This document shows, in pieces, positions 22,424 through 28,540 of a stretch of DNA of 28,540 nucleotides. Both the position numbers and the translations under genes were made by a program. The stretch is from an uncultured Collinsella sp. (lineage in GTDB: Bacteria; Actinomycetota; Coriobacteriia; Coriobacteriales; Coriobacteriaceae), in the NCBI GenBank assembly GCA_900544995.1, contig UQXC01000027.1, positions 1 to 28,540 of the forward strand, written 5' to 3'. Under the pieces are notes generated by a model. That model saw only the letters and a program-made list of their open reading frames with translations. It did no database searches and was not told the DNA's origin. Numbering within the stretch: position 1 is the stretch's first letter; each line of letters begins with the position of its first letter.

Positions 22424-23053
22424 TTAGTGTTTGCCGTTGGCGGAGGCGGCGCCGTTGACGTGGTCGCGGGCGTAGACCACGCCGTGCACGATCGCCAAGC
22501 CGGCGGCGTCGGCGGCGCGGGCGCAGGTGTCCTGGAAATCCTCGGCCTCGCGGGAGCGCAGCTGCTTGAGCACGTAGTCGGCGACGTCCATCTTGCCGGG
22601 AGGGTTGCCGATGCCGGTGCGGATGCGGCTAAAGTCGCGGCTGCCCATCTTGTCGATGATGGAGCGCAGGCCGTTATGGCCAGCATGGCCGCCGCCCACC
22701 TTAACACGCACGTCGCCGGCGGGAATATCGAGCTCGTCGTGGATTACGAGTAGCTCCTCGGCCTTGATTTTGTATTCGCGGCAAAGCTTGGAGATGGGGC
22801 CACCCGAGGTATTCATGTACGACTGCGGCTTGACCAGCACGATCTGGCGCTTGCCGCCCTCTTCCTCGGCATCGTTGATATTGATGAGCGCGACCTCGGC
22901 GCCGGCCTGGTTTTTCCAGTACGTGACGCCGGCCTGACGGGCCAGCTCGTCGATTGCCTTAAAGCCGGCGTTGTGGCGGGTTTCGGCATACTCATCTCCA
23001 GGGTTGCCAAGTCCGGCAACCATGCGAATCTTAAGCGGCTGTGCAGCTGCCAT
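22424..23053 (-). CDS. pth: Peptidyl-tRNA hydrolase
   Basis: The 209-residue enzyme frees tRNA from peptidyl-tRNA that has dropped off ribosomes; it is essential in most bacteria. Key segments are MVAGLGNPGDEYAETRHNAGF with Asn17 and the catalytic His27, KPQSYMNTSGGPI, DELDIPAGDVRVKVGGGHAGHNGLRSI, and RIRTGIGNPPGKMDVADYVL. Length is slightly above the usual 185-200. Two ATGs occur in frame (23059 and 23053). The second is preferred because AAAGGA would directly touch the first. It is normally found just downstream of glmU-prs; here a nuclease-like gene and two repeat elements separate it from prs. Confidence 0.96.
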   Translation of the reverse strand: MAAAQPLKIRMVAGLGNPGDEYAETRHNAGFKAIDELARQAGVTYWKNQAGAEVALININDAEEEGGKRQIVLVKPQSYMNTSGGPISKLCREYKIKAEELLVIHDELDIPAGDVRVKVGGGHAGHNGLRSIIDKMGSRDFSRIRTGIGNPPGKMDVADYVLKQLRSREAEDFQDTCARAADAAGLAIVHGVVYARDHVNGAASANGKH

Positions 23054-23168
23054 GTTCATCCTTTCGTTGATTTGTCGCCTGCTATGGTGAGCGACCCTGT
23101 TGCCGCTGTCAAATGGAGGGCAATTGAGGTTGTTTGGGGGCGTTTGGGCGGCCGTCGAAATCCGAGGT

Positions 23169-23370
23169 GGACAGTTGGTTCAGATATGTATAAGTTCTGA
23201 GGACTCGAATTGCTCAATTCAATGCCGATACGTTGTTTTGGAGCTTTAGTTAGTCCGTATGGCGCTGTTTTGAAGTCTATCCTGCTTTCAAATAGGGCGA
23301 ATGGTATAGAGATAGCTACAAAACAGTCTAATTCAATGTGTCCATTTATACGTATTTGAACTAACTGTCC
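23169..23370. repeat. 202-bp element with 25-bp terminal inverted repeats (copy 1)
   Basis: The left end starts GGACAGTTGGTTCAGATATG and the right end is its inverse with three differences over 25 bp. The interior (about 150 bp) is AT-rich, has no credible gene, and differs from copy 2. No clear target duplication is seen at the edges. It lies 35 bp downstream of the stop of the nuclease-like gene. The ends are shared with the element at 24697-24896. Confidence 0.85.
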
Positions 23371-23404
23371 AGCCCTGTTCGACGGCGCACGGGTGATTCG
23401 CCGT

Positions 23405-24532
23405 TTAGACCGGCGCAAGGCCGATTCCGGTCCGCAGAGCGTTGAGCCAAGCGGCCTGACGCTTGCGATAGCCCTTGATGCGATATCGGAATCGGACTCC
23501 CGCGAGTCGATGCATCGTTTGGGCGAAGGCTTCGAGTGCAACAAGGTCTTTCATTTGGTCGCGATTGATAACCAGGACGTGGATGCCCATTGCCTTGAGG
23601 CCATTATTCCGATTGCCATCGTGGACGCGAGCGTTTTGAAGCTCATGCCCAATTCCGTTGTATTCGTTGTCGACTCCGGCTGCCGGGCAATACAGGTCGC
23701 AGATGGCGTAAGGGATGCCGGAGGACATGTTGACCGCAAGAGTGTCGAAGTCGATTCGATAGTTGAGTAGCAGGCCTCCCATGGGCAGGCTGCAACATCC
23801 GAATCCGCCAAAGCGCATGGGCGCTCCGAGAACGGCTAACATTAGGGATTCGGCTGGGGATGCAGATCCGGGTCGGGCAAGCTTGACTGCCGTGCGAAAC
23901 GAGGTGTATGAGCTACTTTTGGCGAAGCGCGCGACCGCCTCGAGATCTTCGATGGTCGTGGCGGGCTCGCATTTGTAGTGCGCCTGTTCATAGCGGGTTT
24001 CGTTCTGCTGCTCGGTCGCCGACTGGTCGTCCCGGCAATCGAGGTCGTCCATCGCTTCGTAGACATCGCCCTTGGGCCAGATGTCGTCATAAGCAATGGG
24101 GTATGTTGCCCCGGGAGGAAGGGAGTAGGTTCCGAGCAGTTCCATGAGAAGCATCAAGGTTTTGGCGACTGATTCATTTTTGGAACAAAGCATGGCTGTC
24201 ATGGCAGGAGACGTTGCGTAGATGTCGGCCTCGATGTGCATAATTGCACCTTCAGGAAGCGAAGCGGAGAGAATATGCTGAAGAAGTCGCTTGTCGGGAC
24301 GTCTGTTGTCTTCGCTTGAAACGAGAAGATCAAGCAGTTCGGAATCATCTTCATTCCAGGCGTCGAGTATCGAAAGTGCGCCAAAGTCTATCGCGTCATT
24401 GTTGGGAATGCAGCTAGCCAAGGCATGTGCTTGCTGTTCGCTATCAACGGAGTCCCAGGGTAGGGCAGAGTACGCCCGTCGTGCGCGACGAATTGCGCGG
24501 AGGGCGGAGAGATGTGAAATCACGGTCGTCAT
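23405..24532 (-). CDS. Predicted nuclease-like protein of unknown role
   Basis: The 375-residue product is not a known housekeeping protein. The N-terminal half has a segment AMTAMLCSKNESVAKTLMLLMELLGTYSLPPG, resembling a family of uncharacterised coriobacterial proteins. The C-terminal third reads ICDLYCPAAGVDNEYNG, then GHE, then RNNGLKAMGIHVLVINRDQM. This is the layout of DUF559/Vsr-like PD-(D/E)xK nucleases: Asp in a strand, E-Y-x-G, then a helix with R-x-x-L before G-x-x-V. The usual E-x-D-G is E-Y-N-G here, so activity may be reduced or lost. The composition is lower in GC than its neighbours. The ATG has only TAGG nearby. It sits between prs and pth, bracketed by two ~200-bp repeat elements, so it is probably an insertion. 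No partner toxin, methylase or antitoxin is adjacent. Confidence 0.6.
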   Translation of the reverse strand: MTTVISHLSALRAIRRARRAYSALPWDSVDSEQQAHALASCIPNNDAIDFGALSILDAWNEDDSELLDLLVSSEDNRRPDKRLLQHILSASLPEGAIMHIEADIYATSPAMTAMLCSKNESVAKTLMLLMELLGTYSLPPGATYPIAYDDIWPKGDVYEAMDDLDCRDDQSATEQQNETRYEQAHYKCEPATTIEDLEAVARFAKSSSYTSFRTAVKLARPGSASPAESLMLAVLGAPMRFGGFGCCSLPMGGLLLNYRIDFDTLAVNMSSGIPYAICDLYCPAAGVDNEYNGIGHELQNARVHDGNRNNGLKAMGIHVLVINRDQMKDLVALEAFAQTMHRLAGVRFRYRIKGYRKRQAAWLNALRTGIGLAPV

Positions 24533-24696
24533 AGCTATAACCTACTAAGTTGGCGGCAGAATGCGACCGCCATACCGTTCTTTTCGCTCAGCGGGGCGCT
24601 GTGCGCCATGAACGGCTGGGTGTTATGAAATCGGTGGAATCGGTTGAGGGGATTGCAGGAAATTGAGCTCTGACGCGAAGGTTGACGATAGCTACT

Positions 24697-24896
24697 GGAC
24701 AGTTAGTTCAGATACGTATAAGGCGACGGGCATTCGAGGCGTTTCTAAGGGCCTTCGAGGGTGATTTGAGGGTAAATATGCGGCGGTTGTACTCGAAAAC
24801 GATGAGCTTTGGGCGGCATGGCATCCGCCGGGGAGCTCAGAAGGCTCCGAACGGCCCTTTGGGGCTTTAAAAAATACGTATCTGAACTAATTGTCC
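24697..24896. repeat. 200-bp element with terminal inverted repeats (copy 2)
   Basis: The left end GGACAGTTAGTTCAGATACG (24697 onward) is matched by its inverse at about 24874-24896 over 23 bp with one difference. The interior is GC-richer than that of copy 1 and not clearly homologous to it. There is no credible gene inside. It lies 165 bp upstream of the start of the nuclease-like gene and 23 bp from the prs terminator. Confidence 0.85.
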
Positions 24897-24918
24897 AGGG
24901 AAGGTTGGTGAGGGATAG

Positions 24919-24950
24919 AAAAAGGGCCGGAAGCGAGCTTCCGACCCTTT
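24919..24950 (-). terminator. Rho-independent terminator of prs
   Basis: On the minus strand AAAGGGTCGGAAGC pairs with GCTTCCGGCCCTTT with one G-U pair, followed by TTTTTC. The same pair is a C-A mismatch on the plus strand, so the structure favours minus-strand RNA. Confidence 0.88.
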
Positions 24951-24983
24951 AAAAGCATCAAAGATGATGCGATGCGCGTTGGA

Positions 24984-25970
24984 CTACAGCGCGAAGTCGC
25001 CGCCGACGAGCGTGGAGACGGGCTCCTCGTGGTAAACGGCGGAGATGGCCTGAGCGAACTCCTCGGCGACCGAGATGGTCTTGATCTTGCCGCCGACCTC
25101 GACGGGAATGGCGTCGGTGACGAGGCACTCGACGATCGGGGCGTCGTTCAGACGCTCGATGGCCGGACCGGAGAAGATGCCGTGGGTGGCGCAGACGTAG
25201 ATGTCGCCAGCGCCCATAGCCTTGAGCTCCTTGACGTTGGCGCACAGGGTGCCAGCGGTGTCGATCATGTCGTCGTTGATGATGCAGGTCTTGCCCTTGA
25301 TGTCACCGATGATGCCCATGACCTCGGCGGCGTTGTGGCGCGGACGGCCCTTGTGGGCGATGGCCAGGTCGCAGCCGAGCATGTCGGACAGCTTCTTGGC
25401 GGCCTTGGCGCGGCCCACATCGGGGGAGACGACAACCAGGTTGTCGGTGTCGAAGTTCATGGCGTTGTAGTACTGGCCAAACAGCGGCAGTGCGGACAGG
25501 TGGTTGACCGGGATATCGAAGAAGCCCTGGATCTGACCCTGGTGCAGGTCGAGGGTGATGATGCGGTCGACGCCGGCGCGCTCGAGCAGGTTGGCGACGA
25601 GGCGGGCGGTGATGGGCTCGCGCGGGCCGGCCTTGCGGTCCTGGCGGGCATAGCCGTAGTGGGTGATGACGGCGGTGATGGAGCGGGCGGATGCGCGCTT
25701 GGCAGCGTCGGTGGCGATGAGCAGCTCCATGAGCATGTCGTTGACGTTGCCGCCGGCCACGGACTGAATCAGGAAGACGTCGGCGCCGCGGACGGTCTCG
25801 TCGTAGCGGGCGTAAATCTCACCGTTGGCGAACTGCTTTAGCGTAAGGCCCGAAAGCTCGACCCCAAGGTACTCAGCGATCTTCTGAGCGAGGGGACGGT
25901 TGGAGGAACCGGAATACACGCGGATGGACTTGCGCATATTCTCCGACTTCTCGGGATCATTAATCGGCAT
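24984..25970 (-). CDS. prs: Ribose-phosphate pyrophosphokinase
   Basis: The 328-residue enzyme makes PRPP from ribose 5-phosphate and ATP, the shared precursor for purines, pyrimidines, histidine and NAD. Motifs are VYSGSSNRPLAQKIAEYLGV, FANGEIYARYDETVRGADVFLIQS, THYGYARQDRK, DLHQGQIQGFFDIPVNHL, VVVSPDVGRAKAAKK and the PRPP loop INDDMIDTAGTLCANV. The length is typical. The start ATG (25970) is preceded by GGAGAAGGG. It follows glmU on the same strand after 191 bp, with a terminator in the gap, so it likely has its own promoter. It supplies substrate to PurF, encoded in the same window. Confidence 0.96.
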   Translation of the reverse strand: MPINDPEKSENMRKSIRVYSGSSNRPLAQKIAEYLGVELSGLTLKQFANGEIYARYDETVRGADVFLIQSVAGGNVNDMLMELLIATDAAKRASARSITAVITHYGYARQDRKAGPREPITARLVANLLERAGVDRIITLDLHQGQIQGFFDIPVNHLSALPLFGQYYNAMNFDTDNLVVVSPDVGRAKAAKKLSDMLGCDLAIAHKGRPRHNAAEVMGIIGDIKGKTCIINDDMIDTAGTLCANVKELKAMGAGDIYVCATHGIFSGPAIERLNDAPIVECLVTDAIPVEVGGKIKTISVAEEFAQAISAVYHEEPVSTLVGGDFAL

Positions 25971-26110
25971 TACCCTTCTCCTTTATATCGAATGCCATAT
26001 AGATGCCTTGTTGCATTGTAACCGCGCGACGGGGTTTATCGAGTCCTGATAACGTCTTTACCGTCAACGGACACGAACCGACCACTCATCCGGCCACGCA
26101 GGTCAGCATA

Positions 26111-26145
26111 GAAAAAGGAGCCGTCCCCATGGGAACAGCTCCTTA
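26111..26145 (-). terminator. Rho-independent terminator of glmU
   Basis: On the minus strand AAGGAGCTGTTCCC pairs with GGGGACGGCTCCTT through two G-U pairs, followed by TTTTTC. The hairpin also contains a GGGGAC core. Confidence 0.82.
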
Positions 26146-26161
26146 GATGCTTGGTAAAACG

Positions 26162-27609
26162 TTATACCTCGTCGTCCTCGTGCAGACGGCGGCGATAATC
26201 GGCGGCCCAGCCCTCAATGTTTACCTGACGGGCACGACCCAGGCCGAGTGCGTCGGCCGGGACCGGCTCGGTGATGACGGAGCCGGCGGCCACGAGCGCG
26301 CCGTCGCCAATCTGGGCGGGTGCGACCATCATGGTGTCGGAGCCAATGAAGGCGTCCTTGCCGATGACGGTCTTGTGCTTGTGGACGCCGTCATAGTTGC
26401 AGGTGATGGAGCCCGCGCCCACGTTGACGCCGGAGCCCATGGTGGTGTCGCCGATGTAGGACAGGTGCGGAACCTTGGAGCCCTCGCCAATCGTGGACTT
26501 CTTGATCTCCACGTGCGTGCCGGCCTTGGATCCGTCGAGCATGTGGGTGCCCGGGCGCAGGTAGGCGCGCGGGCCGCAGTCGACGCCGTTCTCGATGACG
26601 GCCTCGATGGCGATAGTCTCATCGATGGTGCAGCCGCTGCCGACGGTAGTGTCGGTGAGGCGGCTGTTGGGGCCGAGCTGGCACTCTTCGCCCACGGTGA
26701 CGTGGCCGATCAGGTGCGTCTGCGGCCACACGACGGTGTCGCGGCCGATGGTGGCGTCGGGACCGATCCAGGCCTGCGTGGGGTCGATGAACGTGACGCC
26801 CTCGGCCATCCAGTGCTCGTTGATGCGGTCGCGTGCGATGGCGGTGAGCTGTGCGAGCTGGATACGGCTGTTGACGCCCAAGCCGTCGCGGTAGTCGTCG
26901 CAGTGGAAGATGGAGACTGCCTGGCCGTGGCCTTTGAGGATCTCGAGCATGTCGGGCAGATAGTACTCGGACTGCGCGTTGTCGTTGCCGATTTCGTTGA
27001 TGTGGGCGGCGAGCTGCGCGCCGTCAAAGGCGTAGCAGCCGGCGTTGCACTCCAACAGCGTGGCAGCCTGCTCGGGCGTGCAGTCCTTCTGTTCGATGAT
27101 GCGCTCGATCTGGCCGTCGGCGCCCAGCTTGATGCGGCCGTAGCCGAAAGGATCGGGCGGGGTCATGGTCATGACGGTGCAGGCGAGCTCGCCGGTGGCG
27201 ACGGTCTGCGCGAACTTGGCCACGGTGTCGGCGGTGATGAGAGGCAGGTCGCCGTTGAGCACGACGACGGGGCCTTGCGTGATGCCGCAGGCCTCGAGCG
27301 CGACCTTTACGGCGTGGCCGGTGCCCAGGCGCTTGGTCTGCTCAACGCACTCGACCTTGGTGGCGCTGTTGGCGTAGGCGCCGTCGATCAGGGCGCGCAT
27401 CTCGTCGGCGTGGCTGCCGATGGCGCACCCGACCCGGGCGGCCCACGCCGGCGGATGACGACCACGACGCGGCTGCAGCCGGCCTTGATGGTAGCGTCGA
27501 CGATCCACTGGACCATGGGCTTGCCCAGGATCTTGTGCGAAACCTTGCAGTGGTTCGACTTCATGCGGGTGCCCTCGCCGGCAGCGAGGATAATTGCGGT
27601 TGCGTCCAT
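26162..27609 (-). pseudogene. glmU: Bifunctional N-acetylglucosamine-1-phosphate uridyltransferase/acetyltransferase GlmU, frameshifted
   Basis: GlmU makes UDP-N-acetylglucosamine for cell-wall synthesis. The N-terminus in one frame reads MDATAIILAAGEGTRMKSNHCKVSHKILGKPM...SRVVVVI. The rest continues in another frame from GSHADEMRALIDGAYANSA to the C-terminal left-handed beta-helix (VNVGAGSITCNYDG, AFIGSDTMMVAPAQIGDGALVAAGS). Removing 35 nt at about 27419-27453 joins the two frames cleanly into a normal 470-residue protein. The extra sequence is bounded by GATG on both sides. Because glmU is essential, an assembly or sequencing error near the contig end is at least as likely as true inactivation. 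The start ATG at 27609 has AGGAGA upstream. It heads the minus-strand glmU-prs-pth order. Confidence 0.9.
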
Positions 27610-27807
27610 GTGATCTCCTGTTACGTTATAGAGACGTGTGTTTGGAAACGATACACGGCGCAATATGATACCGCAGGCATATGTTGAGCGCGTAACGATT
27701 GACGCGTGACGGCCGATGTCGCTGCCGCCGGCGTGGTGTTTGCGCTGGTTGTGCATGGCGGCGGCGCTGCGGCGTTGGCGTTTTGCGCGAGGGGATGGGA
27801 GGTGCCC

Positions 27808-28540
27808 GTGGATATCATGCGAGAGGAATCGGGCAACGAGCCCGTCGCGGCATTCTCGATGTTTCATCCGGCGGTACCGGCACTCTATATGGTGCTGACG
27901 TTGGGACTCACCATGTTCTCGATGCAGCCGGTGCTGATTTTGCTATCGCTTGCGGGTGGACTGGCGTACGGATTTGCGACCCGCGGTGCGGCGCGCACGC
28001 TGGGTGCGCTGCGCTGGCAGCTGCCGGTGATTTTGATTATCGCGCTGGTCAATCCGCTGTTTAGCGCCTCGGGCTCGACGGAGCTGTTCCGTATTGGTAT
28101 GCGCGCGGTGTATCTGGAGAGCATGGTATACGGCCTGTGCATGGGCGGGCTGTTTGTGGCGAGCGTGCTGTGGTTTGAGGCCGCGGCGTCGATGCTCAAA
28201 TACGACAAGGTGCTCGCGCTGCTGGGTAATGCCGCACCGGTGATCGCGCTCATGATCTCGATGTGCATGCGGCTTATCCCACAGTTTTTGCGCCGCGGCC
28301 GCACGGTGCTGGCGGTGCAAGATGCGATTGACGTGCCGGGGCGCGCGCCGGCCGACCCCGTGCGCTCGCGCCTGCGGGCGTCGAGCGTGTTGATGGGCTG
28401 GGGCATGGAAGATTCGCTGGAGCGCGCGGACGCGATGCGCTCGCGCGGGTGGGGTGCCGCGACGCGTCGTACGACGTATGCGCGGTATCGGCTGGGGGGG
28501 GGGGGCGGTGGCGCGCCGGGGGGGGCGGGGGGGGTAGGTA
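27808..28540 (+). CDS. EcfT/CbiQ-type transporter transmembrane subunit, 3' partial
   Basis: About 240 residues are visible before the window ends. The product has five or six hydrophobic helices (VPALYMVLTLGLTMFSM, PVLILLSLAGGLAYGFA, LPVILIIALVNPLF, MVYGLCMGGLFVASVLWF, VIALMISMCMRLIP). The family loop follows with SLERADAMRSRGWG, matching the Ala-Arg-Gly type coupling motif of EcfT. It would couple ECF ATPases to a vitamin or metal substrate subunit; neither partner is in the window. GTG 27808 is chosen since GGGAGG lies 5 nt upstream; ATG 27817 and GTG 27802 or 27706 are in frame. The last ~40 bases are G homopolymers and give meaningless Gly/Ala residues, so the true C-terminus is not seen. 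Divergent from glmU. Confidence 0.75.
   Translation, partial: MDIMREESGNEPVAAFSMFHPAVPALYMVLTLGLTMFSMQPVLILLSLAGGLAYGFATRGAARTLGALRWQLPVILIIALVNPLFSASGSTELFRIGMRAVYLESMVYGLCMGGLFVASVLWFEAAASMLKYDKVLALLGNAAPVIALMISMCMRLIPQFLRRGRTVLAVQDAIDVPGRAPADPVRSRLRASSVLMGWGMEDSLERADAMRSRGWGAATRRTTYARYRLGGGGGGAPGGAGGVG

Noticed and set aside
22051..22430. tRNA gene between pth and nfnA
   Set aside because: The hairpins do not form a cloverleaf and no T-loop GTTCGANTC-like sequence in the right position was seen.
23169..23370. Ordinary insertion sequence
   Set aside because: Too short for a transposase, no coding frame inside, and no clear target-site duplication.
24972..25841. 289-codon open frame on the plus strand
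   Set aside because: It is antisense to prs; low-complexity composition.
26147..27613. 488-codon open frame on the plus strand
   Set aside because: It is antisense to glmU, which has diagnostic motifs; the plus-strand product is Val/Ala/Asp-rich with no family features.

Overview
The window looks like a chromosomal segment of a high-GC Gram-positive gut actinobacterium, most likely Collinsella or a close relative in the Coriobacteriia. This rests on gene content and style: an MFS-type membrane regulator with a C-terminal LuxR helix-turn-helix, a Tat-type lipoprotein binding protein, sortase-anchored surface proteins, and GGGGACA-type palindromes between genes. The genus is inferred from recognition, not from a search. 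The far right end degenerates into G homopolymers, so the window probably ends at a draft contig edge.

Layout. (1) 1-2214: purE, a class B sortase and a MoaE-like protein, closed by a strong terminator. (2) 2236-3465, minus strand: a CmpB-type polytopic membrane protein. (3) 3760-7456: purF, purM and purN, with purM and purN overlapping; together with purE they supply steps 1, 2/3, 5 and 6 of IMP synthesis. (4) 7535-9918: a stand-alone PTS EIIA, a membrane-anchored parvulin foldase and a YqeY protein. (5) 10167-13868: a complete polar amino acid ABC importer (ATPase, binding lipoprotein, two permeases) and a cytidylate-kinase-like protein. (6) 13919-15322, minus: the MFS-LuxR regulator. (7) 15537-19338: two paralogous surface proteins with nearly identical signal peptides and LAATG/LVATG sorting signals. 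(8) 19374-19671: an unusual four-unit array of inverted repeats with an 80-bp period. (9) 19811-22050, minus: nfnB and nfnA, an NADH-dependent ferredoxin:NADP oxidoreductase pair. (10) 22424-27609, minus: glmU, prs and pth, a gene order conserved in many Gram-positives. Here it is interrupted between prs and pth by a nuclease-like gene bracketed by two ~200-bp inverted-repeat elements. glmU carries a 35-nt frameshifting insertion. (11) 27808-end: a partial EcfT/CbiQ transporter permease.

The intergenic DNA is the most unusual part. At least seven palindromic elements carry GGGACAGG/GGGGACA cores, and several begin at or within a few bases of a stop codon. A second family of ~200-bp elements brackets the nuclease-like gene. 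The array at 19374-19671 alternates a 16-nt repeat and its inverse with near-constant 25- and 23-24-nt intervals. No Cas, Tas, reverse transcriptase or transposase gene is visible beside any of these. All functional statements are from reading the sequence alone; no database search was run.
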